64,000 nucleotides of DNA, from assembly GCA_963821495.1 (NCBI GenBank), contig CAWGEA010000003.1, positions 2,170,001-2,234,000 of the forward strand, in the 5' to 3' direction. Each line of letters begins with the position of its first letter. The first letter of the stretch is position 1. The notes under the pieces were generated by a model. The model was given only the letters and a program-made list of their open reading frames with translations, was not told the origin of the DNA and did no database searches. This DNA comes from AC-32 sp963821495. GTDB lineage: Bacteria; Actinomycetota; Thermoleophilia; Gaiellales; Gaiellaceae. Both the position numbers and the translations under genes were made by a program. Of this stretch, positions 1 through 6,842 are shown in pieces.

Positions 1-1
1 C

Positions 2-820
2 GTGCGCGATGTGCTCGAGCAGCGCTCGGAGCAAGGCGACCTCGCGCTGCTGTTGAACACGGCCGACGACCCGCTGATCGAGCGGATCGTGACGCCGAGG
101 ATCGGGCTCACCGTCGCGGAGCACCTCGCGTTCGAGCTCGGCCGCCACGTGCTCGTGGTGATCGCCGACCTGACGAGCTACGCGGAAGCGGTGCGGGAGG
201 TCTCGGCGGCCCGGGGCGAGGTGCCGAGCCGGCGCGGCTACCCGGGTTACCTCTACAGCGACCTTGCGTCGCTCTACGAGCGGGCGGGCCGGATCGCCGG
301 TCGCCCCGGGTCGCTGACCCAGGTGCCGGTGCTGACCATGCCTGCGGGAGACATCACACACCCCGTCCCCGACCTGACCGGCTACATCACCGAGGGCCAG
401 CTCGTGCTCTCGCCCGACCTGCACGTCGCCGGGGTCTACCCGCCGTTCGACGCGCTGGGCTCGCTCTCCCGACTGATGCGGCTCGGCGCCGGCCCCGGAC
501 GCACCCGCGACGACCACCTCGCGGTCGCGGCCCAGCTCTACGCCGCGCTCGCGCGGGCACGGCAGCTGACCGACCTCGCCGACGTGGTGGGCGAGGCGGG
601 CCTGACGTCGCACGACCGGCACTTCCTGGAGCTCGAGACCGCCTTCCGGTCGGAGTTCCTCGACCAGGACCAGAGGGAGTCGCGCTCGCTCGACGAGACG
701 CTCGACCGCGTGTGGCGCGTGCTCTCGAAGCTCCCCAGCCGGGACCTGACCATGATCGACGAGCAGCTGCTGGCAAACCGCTACCGGGGCGACGATGAGG
801 ATCAGGCGCCCACCGGGTAG
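2..820 (+). CDS. ntpB: V/A-type ATP synthase subunit B, C-terminal part
   Basis: This is the non-catalytic nucleotide-binding subunit B of a membrane V/A-type ATP synthase, which couples ion flow to ATP synthesis or hydrolysis. The frame is open to the left edge, so the N-terminus is missing. Visible family signatures are the stretch around YPGYLYSDLASLYERAGR, then GSLTQVPVLTMPAGDITHPVPDLTGYITEGQ, characteristic of the B subunit (no P-loop lysine is expected in B). The final residues read RYRGDDEDQAPTG before TAG. The next gene, subunit D, starts 26 bases before this stop, as in V/A-ATPase operons. Confident call from motif order and neighbour. Confidence 0.93.
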   Translation: MRDVLEQRSEQGDLALLLNTADDPLIERIVTPRIGLTVAEHLAFELGRHVLVVIADLTSYAEAVREVSAARGEVPSRRGYPGYLYSDLASLYERAGRIAGRPGSLTQVPVLTMPAGDITHPVPDLTGYITEGQLVLSPDLHVAGVYPPFDALGSLSRLMRLGAGPGRTRDDHLAVAAQLYAALARARQLTDLADVVGEAGLTSHDRHFLELETAFRSEFLDQDQRESRSLDETLDRVWRVLSKLPSRDLTMIDEQLLANRYRGDDEDQAPTG

Positions 821-1415
821 AGCCGGTCGCGTGTGGCTCGCCCGGCGGCTGGCCGTCGCGAACCGCGGCCGGGACGTCCTCGAGCAGAAGCACGTCGCGC
901 TGGCCCGGGAGCTCGAGCGGCTGGAGGGCGTGCTGGCGGAGGCGAGGCGCGAGTGGGACGAACGTTCGCGCCAGGCGGAGATCTGGTGGCAGCGAGCGGC
1001 TGTGCTGGCCGGAGAGCGGCCGCTCTCGCTCGCGCGCACCGCCGCCCGCGAGCCCGCCGAGGTGACACTGGCCTGGCGAAACGCGCTCGGTGTCGTCTAT
1101 CCCGCGGGCGCGAGCGTGTCCGCGCCGGCCGGCGAGCTCTTCCCGGCCGGCGGCAGCGCCGCCCTCGCCTACGCGGCCGAGGCCCACCGGCGCGCGCTCG
1201 AGGCGGCCGCCGAGCTCGGCGCGGCCGACCTGGCTCACGAGCGGACCGCACGCGAGCTGCGCCTGACCACGCAGCGCCTGCGCGCGCTGGAGCGCCGCTG
1301 GATCCCCGAGCACGAGCGGGAGCTGCGCGAGCTCCAGCTCGCCCTCGACGAGAACGACCGCGAGGACGCCGCCCGCAGCCGCTGGACGATCCGCCGGCTG
1401 CGGTCGAGCGCCTAG
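795..1415 (+). CDS. ntpD: V/A-type ATP synthase subunit D (central stalk)
   Basis: Subunit D forms the coiled-coil rotor stalk of the V/A-ATPase. The 206-residue protein opens with the typical basic segment RIRRPPGRAGRVWLARRLA and NRGRDVLEQKHVALARELE, the N-terminal helix of the family, and closes with a second long helix (residues about 150-200) rich in Arg, Glu and Leu. The ATG at 795 is chosen because the conserved N-terminal helix begins immediately; it overlaps the subunit B stop by 26 bp, suggesting translational coupling. Its TAG stop overlaps the stop of convergent modC by about 3 bases. Length is normal for the family. Confidence 0.9.
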   Translation: MRIRRPPGRAGRVWLARRLAVANRGRDVLEQKHVALARELERLEGVLAEARREWDERSRQAEIWWQRAAVLAGERPLSLARTAAREPAEVTLAWRNALGVVYPAGASVSAPAGELFPAGGSAALAYAAEAHRRALEAAAELGAADLAHERTARELRLTTQRLRALERRWIPEHERELRELQLALDENDREDAARSRWTIRRLRSSA

Positions 1416-2428
1416 AGCGGGACGAGCTTCGTTCCCGTCGCCTTGAAGGACGCCAGCGCCGTTCCGCCGCGGGCAAGCTCGAGGCGCGCGGCCGAACGCT
1501 CCGTCACCTCCGCGGCGAGCGGGCCGATCCGCACGCGCACGCGGTTCCCGACGCGCACGACCGACGTCACCTCGCCGTGGATCAGGTTCAGCGCGGAGTC
1601 GTCGGCGTGCACCCGGCCGACCGAGACGTCCCATGGGTAGACCACCACTCCCACCTCGCCGCCCGCCTCGTCGGTCGAGTAGACGAGCTCGCCGCTCTGG
1701 AGCCTGACGCGCGTCAGGCCGTCCTCGTGACCCTCGACGCGCCCGTGCAGGAGGTTGGCGCCGGTGAAGGAGGCGACGAACGGGTCGTGCGGGCCCGCGA
1801 CGAGCGCCTCCGGCGTGCCCAGCTGTCGCAGCTCGCCGTCGACCAGCACGCCGACCGTCTCGGCCAGCGCGGCGGCGTCCTCGTAGTCGTGGGTCACGAT
1901 CAGCGTCGGCAGGCCGAGCTCGTGCAGCAGCTTCTGCAGCTCGCCGCGCACCGCGTCCTTCGTATGCGCGTCGAGCGCCGACAGCGGCTCGTCGAGCAGC
2001 AGCACGCCGGGGTCCCGTGCCAGGGCGCGCGCGAGCGCGACACGCTGGCGCTCGCCGCCGGACAGCTCCCGCGGCCTGGCTTCGGCGAGTTGCGAGATGC
2101 GGAAGCGTTCGAGCAGCTCGTCGGCCCGCTCCTTCCCGCCGTAGGCGACATTGCCCCGGACGCTCAGGTGCGGGAAGAGCGCGTACTCCTGGAACACGAG
2201 CCCGACCCGCCGCTCCTCCGGGTTGCGGAAGGTCGTCCCGTCGAGCCAGATCTCATTGTCGAGCGCGATCCGGCCGACTGGACGGGCGAGGCCTGCGATC
2301 GCCCGCAGCACCGAGCTCTTGCCTGCACCGGAGGGCCCGACCAGCGCGACCGTCCGCTCGACCTCGAGCGCGAGCTTCAGCTCGAACGAGCGGAGAGGAA
2401 GCTCGAAGTCTGCCGAGAGGGTTGCCAC
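1412..2428 (-). CDS. modC: Molybdate ABC transporter ATPase ModC
   Basis: ATP-hydrolysing subunit of the molybdate importer. Residues 28-40 contain the Walker A motif GPSGAGKSS; the signature LSGGERQRVALARAL lies near residue 120 and is followed by the Walker B LLLDEPLSALD; the switch histidine is in VTHDYEDA. After about residue 225 comes a TOBE-like beta-rich C-terminal region, as in ModC, which binds oxyanion. The ATG at 2428 is supported because the first beta strand of the ABC domain follows directly; this makes modC overlap the end of modB by 52 bp, unusually long but on the same strand. Substrate (molybdate, possibly tungstate) is inferred from the neighbours. Confidence 0.9.
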   Translation of the reverse strand: MATLSADFELPLRSFELKLALEVERTVALVGPSGAGKSSVLRAIAGLARPVGRIALDNEIWLDGTTFRNPEERRVGLVFQEYALFPHLSVRGNVAYGGKERADELLERFRISQLAEARPRELSGGERQRVALARALARDPGVLLLDEPLSALDAHTKDAVRGELQKLLHELGLPTLIVTHDYEDAAALAETVGVLVDGELRQLGTPEALVAGPHDPFVASFTGANLLHGRVEGHEDGLTRVRLQSGELVYSTDEAGGEVGVVVYPWDVSVGRVHADDSALNLIHGEVTSVVRVGNRVRVRIGPLAAEVTERSAARLELARGGTALASFKATGTKLVPL

Positions 2429-3204
2429 GAGAGGATCAGCTTGAAGAACAGGAGCAGGGCCGCGCTGATGATCACCAGCAGCGCTCCCATCGCGAGCGCC
2501 GCGTCGAAGTCGAGCGAGAACTCCTCGTAGATCGCGAGTGGCAGCGTCTGTGTCACGCCGCGGAGGCTCCCCGCGAACATGATCGTCGCGCCGAACTCGC
2601 CCAGGCCCCGCGCGAACGCGAGCGCCTCACCCGCAGCGAGCCCCCCACTCGCGAGCGGGAGCACGACCCGGAAGAACGTCCGCGTCGGGCTCGCCCCGAG
2701 CGTGCGCGAGGCGGCGACGAGATTCGGGTCGACCGCTTCGAACGCGGCGATCGCGGCGCGGATGTAGAGCGGGCTCGCGACGTAGGCCACGGCGAGCGTG
2801 ACCGCCGTCTGCGTGAACGGAATCGTCAGCCCAACGGCTTCGAGAGTCGAGCCGAGCAGGCCGACGCGACCGAACGCCGCGAGCAGTCCGAGCCCGGCGA
2901 CCGCGGGGGGCAGTACCAGAGGCAGCTCGACGAGCGTCACAACCAGCGAGCGGCCCCGGAAGCGCCGGCTCGCAACGAGGTAGGCGAGCGGCGTGCCCAG
3001 CAGCAGGATCAGCACCTGGGCGATCACCGTGGTCTTGGCGCTGACGATCAGCGCGTCGGTCACCACCGGGTTCGAGAGCTGGTGCAGCAGCCTCCCCGGC
3101 GGCACGCGCAGGAAGATCGCCGCGATCGGCAGCAGCAGGAACGCCAAGGCGAGGGTCGCCGCCGAGACGACGAGCGCCGCAAGAAAGCCGCGGCGGAGGC
3201 TCAC
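2377..3204 (-). CDS. modB: Molybdate ABC transporter permease ModB
   Basis: Integral membrane permease of the molybdate importer, 275 residues with about five to six hydrophobic segments. The cytoplasmic coupling loop EAxxLGxxPxxTFFRVVLPLA is visible as AASRTLGASPTRTFFRV, around residues 165-190, followed by GEALAFARGLGEFGATIMFAG, a hallmark of ModB/CysW-type permeases. A GTG start at 3204 is used, two bases downstream of the modA stop. It lies between modA and modC in the usual order. The C-terminal tail SWQPSRQTSSFLSARSS is encoded within the overlap with modC. Confidence 0.92.
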   Translation of the reverse strand: MSLRRGFLAALVVSAATLALAFLLLPIAAIFLRVPPGRLLHQLSNPVVTDALIVSAKTTVIAQVLILLLGTPLAYLVASRRFRGRSLVVTLVELPLVLPPAVAGLGLLAAFGRVGLLGSTLEAVGLTIPFTQTAVTLAVAYVASPLYIRAAIAAFEAVDPNLVAASRTLGASPTRTFFRVVLPLASGGLAAGEALAFARGLGEFGATIMFAGSLRGVTQTLPLAIYEEFSLDFDAALAMGALLVIISAALLLFFKLILSWQPSRQTSSFLSARSS

Positions 3205-3206
3205 GG

Positions 3207-3941
3207 CTAGCGCCTCGGCTTGACGCGCGGCAGGAAGCCGTAGCGCAGCAGGGTCTTCTGCCCCGCCTTGCTCAGCACCTTCCGGATGAAGGCGCTCGCG
3301 GCCGCCTTGTTGTGGCTCGCGGAGACGACGCAGATCCCGTACTGCACCTTCGGCTGCGCCCAGGCGGGGATCTTGAGCGCGTGCACCTTCTTCGGCACCG
3401 TCCGCGCGTCGGTCGAGTAGACGAAGCCGGCATCCGCCTCGCCGAGCGCGATCTTGGCCAGAACCTCGCGCACGTCGTTCTCTCGGCTGACGACGTTCTT
3501 CAGGACGCTCGTCAGGTTCATGTTCTTCAGCACCTGCAGCGTGTAGCTGCCGACCGGCACGCCCTTGTCGGCGATCACGAGCTTGATGCCCTTACGCCTG
3601 AGGTCGTAGACGCTGTGGATGTTCGCGGGGTTCGAGCCGGGGACGATCACGACGAGCGTGTTGCGCGTGAACACGACCGGCTTCGAGCAGCGCTTCTCGT
3701 CGTGCAGCGCCAGCGGCAGCGTCATGTTCGCAGAGGCGAAGACGTCCGCGGGCGCTCCCTGCCGGATCTGCGCCGCGAGCGTGTTGGAGCCGGAGAACGA
3801 GAACTTCGCCTTCGGGGCGATCTTCGGGAACGCATCAGTGAGCGACGCTGCCGCGAAGATGGTCGGACGGGATGCCTCGGGCTCTGCGGCGGCGGCGCCG
3901 GCCGCCACCGTCGCGAGCAAGGCCACGAGCGCGAGCTTCAC
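3207..3941 (-). CDS. modA: Molybdate-binding periplasmic-type protein ModA
   Basis: Extracellular solute-binding protein that delivers molybdate (or tungstate) to ModBC. An N-terminal signal peptide is visible (VKLALVALLATVAAGAAAAEP). The mature protein begins with the family sequence RPTIFAAASLTDAFPKIA, then FSFSGSNTLAAQIRQGAPADVFASA, where the conserved Ser residues of SLTD and SGS bind the oxyanion. No lipobox cysteine is seen, so anchoring is not obvious in this monoderm-like actinobacterium. The GTG start at 3941 overlaps the TGA of the upstream HTH-TOBE gene as GTGA, so the two are probably co-translated. Confidence 0.92.
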   Translation of the reverse strand: MKLALVALLATVAAGAAAAEPEASRPTIFAAASLTDAFPKIAPKAKFSFSGSNTLAAQIRQGAPADVFASANMTLPLALHDEKRCSKPVVFTRNTLVVIVPGSNPANIHSVYDLRRKGIKLVIADKGVPVGSYTLQVLKNMNLTSVLKNVVSRENDVREVLAKIALGEADAGFVYSTDARTVPKKVHALKIPAWAQPKVQYGICVVSASHNKAAASAFIRKVLSKAGQKTLLRYGFLPRVKPRR

Positions 3942-4318
3942 GAGTGCTCCACCATCACGGAGGTCGCCTTCACGACCGCGGCCGCCGGCATGCCCGCCTT
4001 GAGGCCGAGCTCCTCGACCGCATCGGCGGTCACGATCGCCACGAGGCGCGCCGGCTCGTCGACCACGAGCTCGACCTGGGCGATCAGCCCCTCCACGCGC
4101 ACGTCGGCCACGGTGCCCTGCAGGCGGTTGCGTGCGCTCAGGTGCGCCGCGTCCGTGTCGCCGCGCAGCCGCCGGATCTCGGCTGCGGCGACGATCCGCC
4201 GGTTGCCCGTGTCCCGCGCGGTCTCGATGCGGCCGGCGCGGTCCCAGCGGCGCAGGGTGTCGAGGCTGATCCCGAGCATCTTCGCCGCCTCGCTCGCGCT
4301 GTAGAACTGCTTCGGCAT
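3938..4318 (-). CDS. HTH-TOBE molybdate-responsive regulator or molbindin
   Basis: A 126-residue protein with an N-terminal MerR/excisionase-like helix-turn-helix (FYSASEAAKMLGISLDTLRRWD, residues 5-26) followed by a single TOBE/molbindin domain (LQGTVADVRVEGLIAQVELVV to AVVKATSVMV, residues 65-122). TOBE domains bind molybdate or tungstate, so this probably senses the oxyanion and controls the mod operon; it is the small single-TOBE form rather than the longer ModE. The ATG overlaps the stop of the ferritin-like gene by one base and its stop overlaps modA by four. A palindrome 13 bp upstream of the operon at 4936-4950 is a candidate operator. Regulatory role is inferred. Confidence 0.8.
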   Translation of the reverse strand: MPKQFYSASEAAKMLGISLDTLRRWDRAGRIETARDTGNRRIVAAAEIRRLRGDTDAAHLSARNRLQGTVADVRVEGLIAQVELVVDEPARLVAIVTADAVEELGLKAGMPAAAVVKATSVMVEHS

Positions 4319-4923
4319 CAGCTCGTGTACCGGTCCAAGGTGTCCGAGACCCGGGCGATGGTGAGCGCGGACGGCAGCGGCGAGCCGAGCCTCCGGCCGC
4401 CGACGGCCTCCGAGAAGACGCTCAGGTGCTGCGCCTCGCTCGCCGCCGCCCGCGCAGCGTGGTCACGGTAGAGCGGCGTCTCCAGCGCGCGAACCGCGCC
4501 GAGGTACGCGCCGAGCGCGAGCGACTCGAGCCGCACGCCAAGCTTGTCGATCGACCCGCGCGAGGCAAAGGAGCCTCTCGGGTAGGTGAAGTCGATATCC
4601 GCGGCAGTCGCCGGGACCTGGCCGGCCTCGGTCAGGATCGCGGCGTTGAGCTCGTAATGCCGGCGCTCGCCGACCCGCGCGCGCCGCAGCTCGAGCTGGG
4701 CCCCGCCGTGGAGCTTGCCCACACGGATCGCGTTGCCGTAGAAGTCGAGCAGCAGCAGCTCGAGCGCCACGAGCAGCCGCGCGTAGGCGAGATCGCCCTC
4801 CGGGGTGGTGGCCGCATCTGCCTTCGCCGCAAACCCGCCGAACGCCGAGCTCGCGAGAGCCACGGCAGCACCCTTGCCCCCGCGGGAGAGGAGGTCCGCC
4901 CTGCTCAGTGCCCCGCCCGTCAT
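4318..4923 (-). CDS. Ferritin-like domain protein, exported
   Basis: A 201-residue protein with a Tat/Sec-like leader (SRADLLSRGGKGAAVALASSAFGG, residues 6-29; only one Arg of a twin pair, so export by Tat is uncertain). The rest is predicted to be a four-helix ferritin-like bundle: acidic and histidine residues recur in LLVALELLLLDFYGNAI, ERRHYELNAAILTEAG, YLGAVRALETPLYRD and SEAQHLSVF, consistent with a di-metal site. Such proteins are common in Thermoleophilia but their function is unknown. It is the first gene of the operon that continues into the molybdate regulator and modABC, which hints at a link to metal or oxyanion handling. Confidence 0.7.
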   Translation of the reverse strand: MTGGALSRADLLSRGGKGAAVALASSAFGGFAAKADAATTPEGDLAYARLLVALELLLLDFYGNAIRVGKLHGGAQLELRRARVGERRHYELNAAILTEAGQVPATAADIDFTYPRGSFASRGSIDKLGVRLESLALGAYLGAVRALETPLYRDHAARAAASEAQHLSVFSEAVGGRRLGSPLPSALTIARVSDTLDRYTS

Positions 4924-4935
4924 CCGCGCAGCATA

Positions 4936-4950
4936 CTAGGCAATGCCTAG
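4936..4950. promoter_or_regulatory. Palindrome upstream of the mod operon, candidate operator
   Basis: The sequence CTAGGCAATGCCTAG is a perfect 7-bp inverted repeat around one central A, 12 bases upstream of the first start codon of the ferritin/HTH-TOBE/modABC operon. It is in the position expected for the core promoter of that operon. Its placement suggests it is the binding site of the HTH-TOBE protein encoded two genes down, but that link is inference. Confidence 0.45.
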
Positions 4951-5020
4951 GCAGTGCGACTCGACCTGCCGCTCTCCCAGCGACCCCGCGGCCCAGTCGG
5001 TCTGTCCCTATATTTGCCTC

Positions 5021-5218
5021 ATGCCCCGCCATGTCGACTGGCACAGGGTCCGCATCGGGCTGGTGGTTGCGCTCCTCCTCATCGCAGCCGGCGTGGTCGT
5101 CGACTCGCTCCTCAGTGCCAGCTGGGCTCTGGATGACGGCGTGCTCCTGGCGGCGGCGGCAGTCATCGCGCTGGGGCTCCTCCTGATACGCGGCCGGGGC
5201 CGGTCCGAGGCGAGCTGA
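5021..5218 (+). CDS. Small two-TM membrane protein
   Basis: The ATG at 5021 is preferred over the in-frame ATG at 4943, because the earlier one lies inside the palindromic operator and its N-terminal extension is not protein-like. The 65-residue product starts MPRHVDWHRVRIG, followed by a hydrophobic helix (LVVALLLIAAGVVVDSLL) and a second (GVLLAAAAVIALGLLLI), and ends in a basic tail RGRGRSEAS. It resembles unnamed small actinobacterial membrane proteins. No function can be assigned. It is divergent from the molybdate operon. Confidence 0.45.
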   Translation: MPRHVDWHRVRIGLVVALLLIAAGVVVDSLLSASWALDDGVLLAAAAVIALGLLLIRGRGRSEAS

Positions 5219-5306
5219 CCGAGGACTCGGCCGGCGTTCGGGAATCATTCTGACGAGCGTGCAGAATGCCGCTGTCAAAGCCTCGGACTAAGGAAGAGGA
5301 ACGCGC

Positions 5307-5705
5307 ATGAAGAAGAGCGAGTCACGGAAAGACGAGTCTCCTTCTCGGCTGATCGACGCGAGAATCGAGGAGCTGGGCGACTGGCGGGGCAAGATGCTCA
5401 GCCGGCTCCGTGCCTTGGTCAAGGAAGCCGATCCCGAAGTCGTCGAGGAGTGGAAATGGAGAGGGGTTCCTGTGTGGTCGCACGACGGAATGATCTGCAC
5501 AGGCGAGACCTACAAGAACGTCGTGAAGATGACCTTCGCCAAAGGGGCAGCCCTGGAGGATCCCTCGGGCCTCTTCAACTCCAGTCTCGACGGGAACACA
5601 CGGCGTGCGATCGACTTCCGCGAGGGCGAGGAGATAGACGAGGAGGCGTTGAGGACGCTCGTTCGCGCCGCCGTGACGCTGAACACGTCCAAGGCCCAAC
5701 GCTAG
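5307..5705 (+). CDS. DUF1801 family protein
   Basis: A 132-residue protein recognised by the DUF1801 (YdhG-like) pattern: LGDWRGKMLSRLRALVKEADPEVVEEWKWRGVPVWSH, then TYKNVVKMTFAKGAAL and a C-terminal RRAIDFREGEEIDEEALRTLVRAAV. The fold is a small alpha/beta domain; the biochemical role is unknown in most members. The ATG has a purine-rich region (GGAAGAGGAACGC) just upstream. A strong stem-loop lies about 65 bases after its stop. It is the last chromosomal gene before the left end of the integrated element. Confidence 0.8.
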   Translation: MKKSESRKDESPSRLIDARIEELGDWRGKMLSRLRALVKEADPEVVEEWKWRGVPVWSHDGMICTGETYKNVVKMTFAKGAALEDPSGLFNSSLDGNTRRAIDFREGEEIDEEALRTLVRAAVTLNTSKAQR

Positions 5706-5770
5706 ATCCGGCCACCGCGCAGCGCCTGCCTCGATCCGTGTGCCTCAGCCGTCTCTGGCGGCCGTGAAGA

Positions 5771-5799
5771 GCAGCAGGCCGGCTTGGCCGGCCTGCTGC
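5771..5799 (+). terminator. Stem-loop after the DUF1801 gene
   Basis: Thirteen perfectly paired bases (GCAGCAGGCCGGC with GCCGGCCTGCTGC) close a TTG loop 65 bases downstream of the DUF1801 stop. There is no long T-run, so it may act as a terminator of the GC-rich actinobacterial type. Confidence 0.6.
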
Positions 5800-5822
5800 G
5801 GTGGAATCAGCGAGGGTTCATA

Positions 5823-5841
5823 GGGGAAACCGGGTTTCCCC
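5823..5841. repeat. 9-bp palindrome beside the left attachment site
   Basis: GGGGAAACC and GGTTTCCCC form an inverted repeat around a single G, six bases before the left 20-bp attachment repeat. It lies just outside the element on the chromosomal side. It could be a terminator remnant or part of the recombination site; nothing distinguishes these. Confidence 0.4.
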
Positions 5842-5847
5842 ATGCAG

Positions 5848-5867
5848 CTCCCCGGGTTGGACTCGAA
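5848..5867. other. Left attachment site (attL) of the integrative element
   Basis: The 20 bases CTCCCCGGGTTGGACTCGAA are identical to 14462-14481, which are the last 20 bases of an intact tRNA-Asn gene read on the plus strand. Duplication of a tRNA 3' end at the far border is the classical mark of tyrosine-integrase insertion, and an integrase gene lies about 0.9 kb inside this copy. Confidence 0.85.
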
Positions 5868-5949
5868 GCAGCCCGCAAATAGGCATGTTTTCCGCCCCGA
5901 GGTGGCACCGGGGTAGGCACCGTGCGAGCGTGCGCGGTCACTTACGGCG

Positions 5950-6645
5950 TCAAGCAGGCTCGATCTCGACGTCGATTTCGGCGCGGCCGCGGTGCGCTAC
6001 CGCAACCGCCTCGAGGCGTGAGTGGACGCCCAGGTTTTTGAGGATGCCGCGGATGTGGTTGCGAACCGTCTCCGCGCTCAAGTGCAACTCATTCGCAATC
6101 TGCTCGGTCGAGTGGCCCTTCTCGAGCAGCCCCAGGATCTCGGCCTGGCGCGGGGTAAGGCTCGGATGCGGCGCAACCACATCTTGACTCTCCTCCACGT
6201 CCTTGACCTGGCCGAAGACGCCGACCACGTGGCCGCCGCGCTTGAGCGGGACACCGCTCACCTCCATCGCGATGCGCTCTCCGTCGGCACCCAGAAAGAC
6301 GCCGCGGTTGTCCGAGCCCTCGGGCGGCCCCATGAGGTTGCGGGTGAAGATCTCCCGCCCGCGGAGTCGTTCCTCGGGTGCGAGAACCGAGGTCAGTTGG
6401 TGCCCGCGCACATCGCCGACGATCTTCTCCGCGGCGGCATTGATCCAGCGAATGATTCCGTGGCGATCGATCACATAGGCGGGAACACGGGCGCGCTCGA
6501 GGGCGTCCTCCACATCAGCGCCGATCGACTCCAAGCTCGACATCCGAGCCAAGAGTTTGCGCTCAGCGTCCGCAGGAGTCAAAGCTCCGTGCCTCAGGCA
6601 CACAACTGACGCAAATGGGCCTTCTATCTCTCCGCGCGGCTTCAT
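5950..6645 (-). CDS. PAS domain LuxR-family transcriptional regulator
   Basis: A 231-residue regulator, starting at ATG 6645 in preference to a TTG four codons earlier. Residues about 45-165 form a PAS domain (ALERARVPAYVIDRHGIIRWINAAAEKIVG... to a GGHVVGVFGQVKDVEES strand), likely binding a small ligand or sensing redox state. Residues 175-225 are a LuxR/GerE helix-turn-helix: LTPRQAEILGLLEKGHSTEQIAN followed by LSAETVRNHIRGILKNLGVHSR. It has no receiver domain, so it is not a classical response regulator. It lies inside the integrated element next to attL and is divergent from the zinc-ribbon gene with 11 bp between start codons. Confidence 0.85.
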   Translation of the reverse strand: MKPRGEIEGPFASVVCLRHGALTPADAERKLLARMSSLESIGADVEDALERARVPAYVIDRHGIIRWINAAAEKIVGDVRGHQLTSVLAPEERLRGREIFTRNLMGPPEGSDNRGVFLGADGERIAMEVSGVPLKRGGHVVGVFGQVKDVEESQDVVAPHPSLTPRQAEILGLLEKGHSTEQIANELHLSAETVRNHIRGILKNLGVHSRLEAVAVAHRGRAEIDVEIEPA

Positions 6646-6656
6646 AGGGTCGCCCA

Positions 6657-6842
6657 ATGAGCGTCGAGCCCGTCACGCTTATCCCGCAGTGCATCGAGTG
6701 CGGCGAGAGGTGGCTGCCGATGGACACCGACCACTGGCAGGCGTACTGGATCGACGATGGGCCTGATGACCGGCTGCTCTTCTACTGCCCGGACTGCGCG
6801 GAGCGCGAGTTCGGCACAGGCCACGCGAGCAGCTCCGCGTAG
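6657..6842 (+). CDS. Small zinc-ribbon protein
   Basis: A 61-residue protein with two clear CxxC knuckles, CIECGERW near residue 12 and YCPDCAERE near residue 43, a treble-clef or zinc-ribbon arrangement. The stretch LPMDTDHWQAYWIDDGPDDRLLFY separates them. It is similar in layout to small single-domain proteins common in Thermoleophilia, function unknown. Its 3' end overlaps the 3' end of the convergent integrase gene by 61 bp, an unusual overlap that argues that the integrase C-terminal tail evolved by read-through or that this gene was captured by the element. Confidence 0.6.
   Translation: MSVEPVTLIPQCIECGERWLPMDTDHWQAYWIDDGPDDRLLFYCPDCAEREFGTGHASSSA

Noticed and set aside
4943..5020. 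Upstream extension of the small membrane protein starting at 4943
   Set aside because: The ATG lies inside the CTAGGCAATGCCTAG palindrome and the added residues (MPRQCDSTCRSPSDP) are not typical of a folded protein; ATG at 5021 is preferred.
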